Shown here piece by piece: positions 54,241 to 62,659 of a stretch of 64,000 nucleotides of DNA. The first letter of the stretch is position 1; every line of letters starts with the position of its first letter. The translations under genes were made by a program, and so were the position numbers. Source of the stretch: Cohnella sp. CFH 77786 (GTDB lineage: Bacteria > Bacillota > Bacilli > Paenibacillales > Paenibacillaceae). The notes beneath the pieces are model-generated. The model saw nothing but the letters and a program-made list of their open reading frames with translations, was not told the origin of the DNA and ran no database searches. Location of the stretch: contig NZ_WJIB01000014.1 of the NCBI RefSeq assembly GCF_019400745.1, positions 62,001-126,000 on the forward strand, read 5' to 3'.

Positions 54241-56607
54241 GTGTCTCTGCGAATGAAAATCATGTTGTATGTCGGGGTCACGACCTTCTGCCTGCTGACG
54301 ATTCTGTATGTGATTTTTCGCAGCGCCATCATAGGAAATTACGAAATGATGGAGAACAACGACACGCAGCAAGGCATGAAGCGGATTCTGTATTCCTATT
54401 TCGACGAGTACCGCAACTTGGGGGCCATTACGATCAACTACGCCGGCTGGGACGATACGTATCGTTTCGTGATGAGGCATCCCGTTCCCGGGGAGGACGA
54501 TCCGTATCTCGCCGTCAACTATACCGATTCCTTGTTCGAATCCAGCCGCTTGAACGTTGCGCTTCTGCTGAATAACCGGAATGAAGTGTATTTTGCCAAG
54601 GCTTACGATTACGCGAGCCATAAGCGCCTCCCTTATCCGGGACCTTTTGTCGACGCGCTGCTCACCCGGTATTCTTCCCTGTTGCCCGGGGCGAACCCCG
54701 CTTCGCGGAAGGTCGGGTTGATCCTGCTGAAAGGCCGGCCGATCATCGTTGCCGCGTTTCCGATCCTCACCAGCAATAACGAAGGACCCGTGCACGGCAC
54801 GCTCGTTTTCGCGCGCGACGTCGATGCCGAGTTTACTCGTTACTTATCCGAGAAAGCGGATACAGAACTAACCATAGAACCAGTCAGTCATCCGGCTGCC
54901 TTGCCCGGAGATACCGGGAAGATCCGCGGTCCCGGGCACCAGGACTTCCCTTACTGGACGAGAACGGAGCCGAATGCGATACGGGGCTACGCCCTTCTCC
55001 CGGACATCCGCGGCGAACCGGCGATCATGCTTCAGTACACGATGCCAAGGGAACTGTCGGTGCAGGCGCAGCGGGACAATCGGTTCTATATGGCCTTCTT
55101 TCTCGTTTCCGGTCTCTTGTTCTACTTGCTCGTGAACTTCGTTCTTCAGCGATTCGTGTTTTCGCGGATGAACCGGGTGAAATCCGGCATGAAAACGATC
55201 CAGGCGGAACAGGATTTCTCCCTGCGGATCCCGGAGATCGGGAACGACGAGTTCACGCGGCTGGAGAAATCCTTCAACCGCATGATGAGCTCGCTGGAGT
55301 TCGCCCAGCAGGAGATCCGCTACCAGAACGAACACGATTCCTTAACGGGTCTCGCGAACCGCAAAGCTTTCTTCCTGAAGGTGAAACGCTTGGTCTACGC
55401 CGGGGCGGTGAACAGGAGCCAGTTTGCCGTGCTGTATATTGACCTGGACCATTTTAAAAGGGTCAACGACGGCATGGGACATCAAGCGGGCGATTCCTTG
55501 CTTCAACAGGCAGCCGTTCGACTGGAGCGGTGTTTGGGGGAAGGCGATTTTCTATACCGGCTTGGCGGGGACGAATTTTGCGCGGTGGTGCCCGTCCGCG
55601 CCGACTCGCGGGAGATCGACGACTTGGCAGTGAAGATCACGAACGCGCTGGCCGTCCCATACGACCTGGACGGGCGTTCCATCAACACCTCGGCCAGTGT
55701 CGGCATTTGCTTGTTCCCGGATCACGGGATCGACGCGGAAGGGCTGCTGCTCCGTGCGGACGCGGCCATGCTGGACGTCAAGGAAAACGGCAAAGGCCAT
55801 CACCGGTGGTTTTCCGCGGATATCGAGCGGCAGCGTACCCGCAAATGGAGTATCGAGCGTTTGTTGAAGCATGCGTTGCAGAAGGACGAGCTGCGGCTTG
55901 TATTCCAGCCCAAGTGGGATTTGCCGTCGGACCGGATATTGGGTGTCGAGGCTTTGCTCCGTTGGACGAATCCGGAGCTTGGGGCGGTGTCGCCCTGCGA
56001 ATTCATTCCCGCCGCGGAATCGACCGGCCTGATCCATGAGATCGGGGAATGGGTGATCCGGGCCGCATGCAGGCAGTATCTCGCGTGGAGAACGGACGAG
56101 CCGGGCCTGTCTCTCGTCGTTGCGGTCAACGTATCGGGAATCCAGCTGCTGGAGCCGGATTTCGTCCGGCGGATCGGGCGCATCGTGGAAGAGGAGAACA
56201 TGGATCCCCGCTGCCTGGAGCTGGAAGTGACGGAAACGTTCGCGATCGAAAATTTCGAGGAAGTATCGGATGTTCTTGTCCGGCTGAGAAGCATGGGGTT
56301 TACGATTTCGATCGACGATTTCGGGGCAGGGTATTCTTCGATGAAATACATATGCGAACTTCCGGTACAATGTATGAAAATCGACAAAGCGCTGGTCGAG
56401 TGCCTGAGCGAAGACGTTCGGCATCAGATCGTGGTCGCCAAGCTGATCGAAATGGCCCACCGTCTGGAGCTCGCCGTCGTCGCGGAAGGGGTCGAGACGC
56501 GTGAACAGCTCGATTTCCTGCGGTCCTACGGATGCGACCAGGTACAAGGGTACTTCATCGGCAGGCCGATGCCTGCGGATCAGGTACTCGGCGTGAAGAT
56601 TCCGTAA
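54241..56607 (+). CDS. CHASE4-HAMP-GGDEF-EAL c-di-GMP enzyme
   Basis: A 788-residue membrane protein. TM1 about 5-25; extracytoplasmic CHASE4 sensor (30-275; NYAGWDDTYRFV is the family hallmark); TM2 about 281-306; HAMP to 350; GGDEF (355-520) with an intact YRLGGDEFCAVV active site; EAL (535-785) with GVEALLRWTNPE, the conserved Asn in VNVSGIQL, and DDFGAGYSSMKYI intact. Both synthesis and hydrolysis of c-di-GMP look possible. The RxxD inhibitory site expected just before GGDEF reads GEGD, so product feedback is probably absent. Start is GTG 54241 (AAGAAGG upstream) or ATG 54253. It is monocistronic. Confidence 0.93.
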   Translation: MSLRMKIMLYVGVTTFCLLTILYVIFRSAIIGNYEMMENNDTQQGMKRILYSYFDEYRNLGAITINYAGWDDTYRFVMRHPVPGEDDPYLAVNYTDSLFESSRLNVALLLNNRNEVYFAKAYDYASHKRLPYPGPFVDALLTRYSSLLPGANPASRKVGLILLKGRPIIVAAFPILTSNNEGPVHGTLVFARDVDAEFTRYLSEKADTELTIEPVSHPAALPGDTGKIRGPGHQDFPYWTRTEPNAIRGYALLPDIRGEPAIMLQYTMPRELSVQAQRDNRFYMAFFLVSGLLFYLLVNFVLQRFVFSRMNRVKSGMKTIQAEQDFSLRIPEIGNDEFTRLEKSFNRMMSSLEFAQQEIRYQNEHDSLTGLANRKAFFLKVKRLVYAGAVNRSQFAVLYIDLDHFKRVNDGMGHQAGDSLLQQAAVRLERCLGEGDFLYRLGGDEFCAVVPVRADSREIDDLAVKITNALAVPYDLDGRSINTSASVGICLFPDHGIDAEGLLLRADAAMLDVKENGKGHHRWFSADIERQRTRKWSIERLLKHALQKDELRLVFQPKWDLPSDRILGVEALLRWTNPELGAVSPCEFIPAAESTGLIHEIGEWVIRAACRQYLAWRTDEPGLSLVVAVNVSGIQLLEPDFVRRIGRIVEEENMDPRCLELEVTETFAIENFEEVSDVLVRLRSMGFTISIDDFGAGYSSMKYICELPVQCMKIDKALVECLSEDVRHQIVVAKLIEMAHRLELAVVAEGVETREQLDFLRSYGCDQVQGYFIGRPMPADQVLGVKIP

Positions 56608-56632
56608 CGCTCGCCGCCAAGCGAATAAACGG

Positions 56633-56683
56633 AACGACGCCGCTTCTCCGGCCGGACTGGCCGAGAGGAGCGGCGTCGTTTGC
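56633..56683 (+). terminator. Large hairpin after the c-di-GMP gene, probable terminator
   Basis: AACGACGCCGCT (56633-56644) pairs with AGCGGCGTCGTT (56669-56680), with inner GGCC/GGCC. The T-tract is short. Confidence 0.65.
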
Positions 56684-56748
56684 GTTCGCCTGGTTACGTC
56701 CCGCTTTCTAAAGGAGAAGGGGTATACGCGATTGAGGGAAAATGGTAA

Positions 56749-56964
56749 CTCTACTTCGCGACGGCGCACACGGCGGGGGCAAACGAAGGGTTGTTCCATA
56801 ACCGGTTGTACGTACTGGAGAACGATTCCCCCAATCCCCTGGAGGGAACGCAGGGACTACCGCAAGGCGATCGGCTGCCTCTTTCAAGGCAGGTGCCGGT
56901 TGCCTTTTCGTTTTTTCGGCCGGACCGCATGGAGGACATGCTTCCCTTCATAAGGATAGAGTAA
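56749..56964 (+). pseudogene. Possible decayed gene fragment of 71 codons
   Basis: After a good AAAGGAG (56710-56716), the frame meets TAA at 56746 and then stays open to TAA 56962-56964: LYFATAHTAGANEGLFHNRL, YVLENDSPNPLEG, then RQVPVAFSFFRPDRMEDMLP. The start YFATAHTA...G-LF...LYVLE recalls the N-terminus of a P-loop ATPase family in Bacillales, but the ATP-binding loop is missing. I suspect a deletion remnant; a short true protein is not excluded. Confidence 0.3.
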
Positions 56965-56988
56965 CGGGCGATGAGGGGAGTGGGTCGG

Positions 56989-57915
56989 ATGGCCGTCAAA
57001 GGACCGGCGTTGCGGAAGGGAGACGCGATCGGCGTCGTCACGCTGGGGAGTCCTCCGGGACGGACCGTCATCGACGCCCGGATCCGCGATTTGCAAGGGT
57101 TGGGATTCCGGGTCATCATCGGCCGGCACATCTACGCAGAAAACGGGTTTCTGGCCGGGACGGACCAAGAGAGGGCGGAGGACCTCATGAGCATGTTCGC
57201 GGATCCCCGGGTGAAAATGGTGCTCACGATCCGGGGCGGCGTCGGCGTGGAGGGGGTCCTCCCGTACTTGGACTATGGCTATATCGCGAGGAATCCGAAG
57301 CTGGTCAGCGGGTACAGCGACATTACCATACTGCTGAATGCGTTGTACCGGTTTTCCGGGCTCGTTGCCCTTCACAGCCTGATGCTGATCGACTTCCGCG
57401 CGGGTACCCCGGCGTACAACTTCGAGCAGTTCTTCGCGGCGGCCTCGTCGCCGGCGGTTCCTTGCGCCATCGCGAATCCGCCCGGCATGCCTCTGTCCGG
57501 AAGAGTTCCGGGAGCGGTGCAAGGTCCCATCGTCGGCGGGAACCTGACGTCGATCGTCGGTTCGCTCGGCACCCCGTTCGAAATCGATACGGCAGGCGCG
57601 ATCCTCCTGCTGGAGGAAACGCACGAGCCCGTGAACCGGGTGTACCGGATGCTGGAACAGCTGAGACTGGCCGGCAAGCTCCGGGACTGCGCGGGCCTCA
57701 TCATAGGGGAATGCACGCGTTGCGAGGAAGCCTACGGAAAGACGTATGAAGATCTGATCGACGAATTCCTCGTGCCGCTCGGCAAACCCCTGGTGGCTGG
57801 TCTCGCGTCCGGCCATGGCCATTACAAGGCGGCGATTCCGATCGGCGCGCGGGCTTTGCTGGACGGCGGTGCGGGCCGTTTGACGCTGCTGGAGCCGGCG
57901 GTTCGGCCCGTCTGA
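56989..57915 (+). CDS. S66 family LD-carboxypeptidase (MccF/LdcA-like)
   Basis: A 308-residue serine peptidase. The family triad is visible: Ser in VSGYSDITILLNAL, Glu in AILLLEETHEPVNRVYRM, His in ASGHGHYKAAIPIG; also TIRGGVGVEGVLPYLDY (usual RGGYG) and GPIVGGNLT. LdcA trims D-Ala from muropeptides; MccF relatives cleave microcin C-type adducts and give immunity. Genes near this one do not decide between them. ATG 56989 lies 9 nt after AGGGGAG; ATG 56971 has no site. Confidence 0.9.
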   Translation: MAVKGPALRKGDAIGVVTLGSPPGRTVIDARIRDLQGLGFRVIIGRHIYAENGFLAGTDQERAEDLMSMFADPRVKMVLTIRGGVGVEGVLPYLDYGYIARNPKLVSGYSDITILLNALYRFSGLVALHSLMLIDFRAGTPAYNFEQFFAAASSPAVPCAIANPPGMPLSGRVPGAVQGPIVGGNLTSIVGSLGTPFEIDTAGAILLLEETHEPVNRVYRMLEQLRLAGKLRDCAGLIIGECTRCEEAYGKTYEDLIDEFLVPLGKPLVAGLASGHGHYKAAIPIGARALLDGGAGRLTLLEPAVRPV

Positions 57916-58225
57916 AACGCGGCAGTCGCCGGATTACGGAAGTCACTGACGTCTCGCAGTCCGGGGCTGCTTGGGTTGTCGATGATTTAACGTGAGGCAC
58001 ATTGTTCCGGAAGGCAGATCCAGTTATGCGCCTCGAGCATCTCTCGGCATGGGGCTGTCTTAAATGACGGTTACAGGAACGGGAATTTTCAGCATCGGTT
58101 CATCGCCGAATGGCGACGGCCAAACGTAAGAGGCGTAGGAAATCTTTGCCGAGAAAAGGGTGGACAAGCGGGGGGCGGTCGATACATACTGGAAGAAAAT
58201 TCGACTTCGAGGGGACATGTGCAAA
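57916..58225. other. Intergenic region, no gene seen
   Basis: This 310-bp gap between the S66 peptidase and the esterase shows no ORF with a start signal, no clear terminator and no tandem repeat. A fragment GGAAGTCACTGACGTCTC (57939-57956) loosely resembles the array A core. Confidence 0.5.
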
Positions 58226-59020
58226 ATGAGCCGTTACGAAACGATCCCGTTGTGGAACGGGGAGCCACCATATGGAGAAGGAACGGAACCGAAGCAGCAT
58301 CCTACGCTGACGTTGTATCCCGCAGAGGGCGCGCGAGGGCTCGTCGTCGTCTTGCCGGGCGGCGGGTATGGCGGGCTGGCCGGTCATGAAGGGGGGCCGG
58401 TCGCGGAATGGCTGAACGGAATCGGCATTTCGGCGGTCGTGCTGAAATACCGGGTTTCGCCGTACCGCCATCCGGCGCCGCTCGCCGACGCGTCCCGGGC
58501 GATCCGGTATGCCCGCCATCTGGCGGGGGAATGGGGCCATTCCCCGGACAAGATCGGCATCCTGGGCTTCTCCGCCGGCGGACATCTGGCCGCTTCGGCC
58601 GGCACGCTGTTCGGGATCGGGCATCCCGAATCGGCCGACCCGGTCGAACGGCTGGACGGCCGGCCGGACGCGATGGTGCTCTGCTATCCGGTCATCACGT
58701 TCGGAGAGTACCGCCACCACGGCTCCATGATGAATTTGCTCGGAGACGACCCGACACCGGAATGGCGGAACCAGATGTCGATCGAACGCCAAGTCGGCGC
58801 CGCGACGCCGCCGGCCTTCATCTGGTTCACGGACGATGACCAGGCCGTGCCGGTCGAGAACGGACTCCTCATGGCGCAAGCGCTCAGCCGCCACAAGATT
58901 CCGTACGAGCTGCACGTTTTCGAGCATGGGCGCCACGGTCTCGGGTTGTGCGACGAGGATCTGACGGCGCGTGCCTGGACGCAGCTGTGCGAGGCGTGGC
59001 TGCGCAAGCAGGGGTTCTAA
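58226..59020 (+). CDS. Alpha/beta hydrolase, acetyl-xylan-esterase-like
   Basis: A 264-residue esterase of the BD-FAE/AXE2-like group: oxyanion-hole loop VVVLPGGGYGGLAGHEG, nucleophile in ILGFSAGGHLAASAG, acid in FTDDDQAVPVENG, and histidine in FEHGRHGLGL. Cytoplasmic, as no signal peptide is visible. Such enzymes deacetylate xylo-oligosaccharides or similar esters, compatible with the polysaccharide-degrading lifestyle. GAGGGG at 58209-58214 is better spaced from ATG 58226 than from ATG 58217. Confidence 0.88.
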   Translation: MSRYETIPLWNGEPPYGEGTEPKQHPTLTLYPAEGARGLVVVLPGGGYGGLAGHEGGPVAEWLNGIGISAVVLKYRVSPYRHPAPLADASRAIRYARHLAGEWGHSPDKIGILGFSAGGHLAASAGTLFGIGHPESADPVERLDGRPDAMVLCYPVITFGEYRHHGSMMNLLGDDPTPEWRNQMSIERQVGAATPPAFIWFTDDDQAVPVENGLLMAQALSRHKIPYELHVFEHGRHGLGLCDEDLTARAWTQLCEAWLRKQGF

Positions 59021-59083
59021 TGCCATTAGGCGATTGTCGGTGAAGGCTACCGGCAATTGCTGCAGCATCCGTCCAAACGAGCG

Positions 59084-59124
59084 AAGCCATCCCGCAGCGG
59101 ATTACTGCTGTTGGGATGGCTTTG
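59084..59124 (+). terminator. Terminator after esterase gene
   Basis: AAGCCATCCC (59084-59093) pairs with GGGATGGCTT (59113-59122); an inner CAGC/GCTG stem is possible. Confidence 0.75.
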
Positions 59125-59147
59125 TGCGTGGAGGGGACAGCCGCTAT

Positions 59148-59390
59148 CCGTCGAAATAATGGCGCACAGCCGCTAAATCGCCCAAAGCCCCGCCGCATCG
59201 GCGAAATAATGGCGCACAGCCGCTAAATCGCCCCAAGCTCCGCCGCTTCGCCGAAATAATGGCGCACAGCCGCTAAATTGCCCCAAGCCCCGCCGCTTCG
59301 GGGAAATAATGGCGCACAGCCGCTAAATTGCCCCAAGCCCCGCCGCTTCGGGGGAAATAATGGCGCACAGCCGCTAAGTTGCCGTATAGC
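59148..59390. repeat. Array F: 5 units of 50 bp
   Basis: GAAATAATGGCGCACAGCCG then CTAAATCGCCCCAAGC and CCCGCCGCTTCG recurs with a 50-bp period (core at 59161, 59211, 59261, 59311; 59362 after one inserted base). On the minus strand the core is TAGCGGC, loop TGTGC, GCCATTA. It sits between the esterase terminator and the GNAT gene, with a decayed copy near 59,450. Confidence 0.92.
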
Positions 59391-59514
59391 CTGATGCGCC
59401 TAACCAAACAAGACGGGAACAACCTCTTGTTTTGTTGTGACGGGTATCCGCTAACGCCATTATTTGGTATATTGTTCATATTCCCGGGTCGGGATTGCGG
59501 AGAGGAGTGAAGGG

Positions 59515-60438
59515 ATGGCGAATCGATCGGATTCGTTTACGATTCGGCCGGTATCGATGGAGGATGCAGCGGAGATCACGGATCTCGTTATCGCATGCGA
59601 TATCGCGGAGTTCGGGCAGCCTGATTTCGTGCTCGAGGATTTGTTGGACATTTTGGCCGGGCTTCAGCTGGAATCCGATACCTGGGTCGTCCGCGATGGC
59701 GGGCGGATTGTCGGGTTCGCGTTCACGGAAGTATCCGGGGAAGGAATGATGTCCGCTGCCGGATATGTTCATCCGGACTTCGCGGGATTCGGCATCGGCA
59801 CGGATCTCGCGAAACGGACGGAAGAACGGGCGCGTGCGATCGCCGCAGGCCGGCCGGAGGCGCGATGGACGCTGGCTAACGCCGTGCCTGCCTTGAATGG
59901 ATCTGCCCGTTCCATCATGGAGAACGGCGGATACGAATTCAAGCGGCTTTACAGCCGGATGATCATCGATCTGACGGAAGAGCCGACGGTTGTTTCCGAG
60001 ATCGGGGGGCTGGAGATCCGCGATTTTCAGCCAGGGATGGAGCAAAGTTTGTACGATGCGTACCGCGAAACGTTCCGGGACACCAACCGCTTCTACGACA
60101 CGGATTTCGGGGAATGGATCCGGTCTAGGAGCGGCGAGCACTATGATCGGAACCTTTGGTTCACGGCATGGGAGAACGGGGAAATGGCGGGGTTCGTCAT
60201 CAGCAAAAATTTCAAGGACCACGTGTTCGTGGATTTGCTGGGCGTCCGCCGCGCTTGGAGGAAGAGAGGGGCTGGGTCGGCGCTGTTGCTGCACGTATTT
60301 CGGGAGACTTACCGGCAGGGGATCCGCAACGTCCAGCTTAGCGTGGACGCGTCCAGCCTGACGGGGGCCAATCTCCTGTACGAGCGGCTGGGCATGAAGG
60401 CGGCTTTTCAATTGGCCCTATACGAGAAGGAACTGTAG
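59515..60438 (+). CDS. Tandem GNAT-domain N-acetyltransferase
   Basis: A 307-residue protein with two GNAT folds. The N-terminal copy (1-155) has SAAGYVHPDFAGFGIGTDLA, the C-terminal copy (160-307) has VDLLGVRRAWRKRGAGSALL, where the acetyl-CoA loop R-x-x-G-x-G/A is better preserved. A final NLLYERLGMKA is the usual beta6-beta7 end. The layout is like MshD-type double GNATs; substrate unknown. GAGGAGTGAAGGG precedes ATG 59515. Confidence 0.88.
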   Translation: MANRSDSFTIRPVSMEDAAEITDLVIACDIAEFGQPDFVLEDLLDILAGLQLESDTWVVRDGGRIVGFAFTEVSGEGMMSAAGYVHPDFAGFGIGTDLAKRTEERARAIAAGRPEARWTLANAVPALNGSARSIMENGGYEFKRLYSRMIIDLTEEPTVVSEIGGLEIRDFQPGMEQSLYDAYRETFRDTNRFYDTDFGEWIRSRSGEHYDRNLWFTAWENGEMAGFVISKNFKDHVFVDLLGVRRAWRKRGAGSALLLHVFRETYRQGIRNVQLSVDASSLTGANLLYERLGMKAAFQLALYEKEL

Positions 60439-60470
60439 CGTTTCCGAATCGGGAACTCGCATGGAACCGA

Positions 60471-60510
60471 ACGGTCCCGCCGTCCGCAAGGACGGGTCGG
60501 GACCGTTTTC
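60471..60510 (+). terminator. Nested terminator after GNAT gene
   Basis: ACGGTCCCG (60471-60479) pairs with CGGGACCGT (60498-60506) around an inner CCGTCC-GCAA-GGACGG hairpin, followed by TTTC. The stretch 60,511-60,779 holds no gene I can support. Confidence 0.85.
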
Positions 60511-60779
60511 GTTATTCGTCATCCGAGAAGATGAAGCTCGGGCGCAGGGCGATCGCCGGCAAGATCAACAAACCCGAAATGCCGTTGCTTTGGAACGTAG
60601 AGGTTAAACGTATTTGGCGGACATGCCGGATGCGGGACGGAGTGAGCATCCCACCCGGGAACGGCCAGGGGGCATTCCAGGTCTTGTTTCCTAATCTTGT
60701 ATGGAGGATGGAAGGCGAGGGGAATCTAAGTCGAAAGGTCAACAACATCCAGCCTGCAGACGAAAGGGGGGCAAAATCG

Positions 60780-61196
60780 ATGAAGAAAATCGCGATCGCG
60801 GCTTTGGCGGCGGCGATGATTATCGCGGGGGCGGCTTGCCAGCGCAATAACAACGGGGCACCGGATCAGACGCCGGCGGCATCCCCGACCGGAGCGCCCG
60901 GCGGGTCCCCGGCAGCGTCCCCGACCGGAGCGCCGGCGGCTTCGCCAACCGGCACGACAGCCGCCGGAGTGAATGCCGAAGCGGTGTTCAAGCAGAATTG
61001 CATTGCGTGCCATGCAGCCGATTTGCATGGCGGCGTCGGTCCGAACCTTCAGGAGGTCGGTTCCAGGTTGTCTGCCGACGAGATTGCGGCCAGAATTTCG
61101 GCGGGCGGAGGCGGTATGACGGCCTTCAAAGGCGTGCTGACCGACGCGGAAATCCACGCGCTGGCAGACTGGCTGGCCGCCAAGAAGAAAAAATAA
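60780..61196 (+). CDS. Lipoprotein cytochrome c (c-550/c-551 type)
   Basis: A 138-residue exported heme protein. N-terminal signal with a lipobox-like end (MIIAGAAC, Cys 20), a Pro/Ala/Ser/Gly linker with repeated SPTGAP (about 28-60), then a small cytochrome c domain: CIACH heme-binding motif, GGVGPNLQEVGSRLSADEIA, and the axial Met in GGGMTAFKG. The family carries electrons to terminal oxidases on the outer face of the membrane. AAAGGGGGG (60763-60771) fixes the start at ATG 60780; the longer open frame upstream is not used. Confidence 0.92.
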   Translation: MKKIAIAALAAAMIIAGAACQRNNNGAPDQTPAASPTGAPGGSPAASPTGAPAASPTGTTAAGVNAEAVFKQNCIACHAADLHGGVGPNLQEVGSRLSADEIAARISAGGGGMTAFKGVLTDAEIHALADWLAAKKKK

Positions 61197-61218
61197 TGCG
61201 CGCAAGCCGCAACGAAAC

Positions 61219-61244
61219 GCCGCTTCCCGTGGGGAGGCGGCGAT
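61219..61244. terminator. Hairpin between convergent genes
   Basis: GCCGCTTCCC pairs with GGGAGGCGGC around GTG, with one T-G or mismatch. There is no T-tract on either side, so terminator function is uncertain. Confidence 0.4.
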
Positions 61245-61257
61245 TTCCTTCAAGCAT

Positions 61258-61520
61258 GCGATCGGCGGTGACGCTCCGCCGTCCAAACCGTGTCGATTCT
61301 CCTCCGGTCTTCCGGCGAGCGGTCAGTGAAGACGCTTCGTCGTCCAACGGCGTCGATCCTCCGTCGGACTTCCGGCGTGCAGTCAGCGGAGACACTTCGC
61401 CGTCCAAACGGCGTCGATCCTCCGTCGGACTTCCGGCGTGCAGTCAGCGGAGACACTTCGCCGTCCAAACGGCGTCGATCCTCCGCCGGTCTTTCGGCGT
61501 GCGGTCAGCGGAGACGTTCC
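61258..61520. repeat. Array G: 4 units of about 60-61 bp
   Basis: Units contain CCGTCCAAACGGCGTCGATC, CTCCGTCGGACTTCCGGCGT and GCAGTCAGCGGAGACACTTCG; the central two are nearly identical with a 61-bp period and the outer two have diverged. The array reaches into the last few codons of the lipase gene. Frames are open on both strands but lack start signals. Confidence 0.88.
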
Positions 61521-62344
61521 GCCATCCAAGCCTCGATGACCCGGAACACCTCATCGCGCCCCCGCTCGTTATGCAATTCGTGTCGGTAACCCGGCCACTC
61601 CCGGAAGGTACAAGCTCCTCCCGCGCGTTCCGCGAAGTGGCGGCTTGCGGCGATGGAGGTGACGGGATCGGAGTCGCCTTGCATCAGCAGCACCGGAACG
61701 GACAGCTCCGGCGCGTGTTCGAGCGCCCAGCGGCCCGCGCGATGAACGCCGAGGAAGAACCTCGCCGTGATCATGCCGTGGCCATGCCGGTCCTCCCGCA
61801 GCCGCTTCAGCATCTCCGGATCGGATGTGAGATGGGTGGGGTCGAACGGCCGGTTGTTCGAGAACTTCGGGTACACCCGCTCGAGCAGGCGGGCGGCGGC
61901 AACCTGCAGCGCGGGAGGATCGAACGCGAGCTTCAGCCACGGGCTCAGCACCACGGCTCCGGATACCTCCGGTTTGCGCCGGAGCAAGTAATTGAGCGTC
62001 AAATTACCGCCCATGCTGTGTCCGAACAGGAAGCGGGGCGTGCCGGGAAACCGCCGCTGCGCCTCAGCCAACAACCTGTCGATGCCATCCAGCAAATCGT
62101 CGTACGAATTCGTATGGCCCCGTTTTCCTTCCGTCCGTCCATGTCCCAGCTGATCGAAACCCAAGAACGCGTATCCGCTCGCCGTAAACCATTCGGCCAC
62201 GTGGGCATAACGGCCGGTGTGCTCGCCCATCCCGTGGGCGGCGACGAGAACCGCTTTGGCCGATTCCGGCTTCTCCGGCGCCCACTCGCAGGCGAAGACG
62301 TTGCCCCCGCTCCTCGACGGCCAGCCAAATTCACGATAGTGCAA
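61505..62344 (-). CDS. Monoacylglycerol-lipase-like alpha/beta hydrolase
   Basis: A 279-residue lysophospholipase/monoglyceride lipase: VLVAAHGMGEHTGRYAHVAE, YAFLGFDQLGHGRTEGKRG, nucleophile in FLFGHSMGGNLTL, Asp in LMQGDSDPVTS, His in YRHELHNE. All three catalytic residues are present. I place the start at TTG 62344, which has AAGGAG 9 nt upstream; earlier in-frame codons have no site. Its last codons coincide with the edge of array G. It may recycle membrane lipids. Confidence 0.9.
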   Translation of the reverse strand: MHYREFGWPSRSGGNVFACEWAPEKPESAKAVLVAAHGMGEHTGRYAHVAEWFTASGYAFLGFDQLGHGRTEGKRGHTNSYDDLLDGIDRLLAEAQRRFPGTPRFLFGHSMGGNLTLNYLLRRKPEVSGAVVLSPWLKLAFDPPALQVAAARLLERVYPKFSNNRPFDPTHLTSDPEMLKRLREDRHGHGMITARFFLGVHRAGRWALEHAPELSVPVLLMQGDSDPVTSIAASRHFAERAGGACTFREWPGYRHELHNERGRDEVFRVIEAWMAERLR

Positions 62345-62659
62345 GGAGAGCAGCTCCTTTCTTCCGTATCTTCTTGTATTATCGCATATTTGAAGAAGAT
62401 TGGCAGTTATGCATCGACGAGATCGCACGGCATGGTCGATTACACTGCAGTAAGTTTGCGAATGGGCATCGTCAGCAGTTTAATCAGCATATCGAACAGT
62501 TTAGGTTGTTGTTTCAGCGGATTTCTTTCCGTAGGCGACGTTATGTCTGATATGCCAGAAGGAATATATACGAAACATGTCGAATTAATTGGGCTATAAA
62601 GACTATGCATCGCACTTTGGCATTAGGATTAAAGTACTATACGAGAAAAGAGTGAGAGA

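Noticed and set aside
60531-60779. N-terminal extension of the cytochrome c
   Set aside because: A strong Shine-Dalgarno and a lipoprotein signal place the start at 60780.
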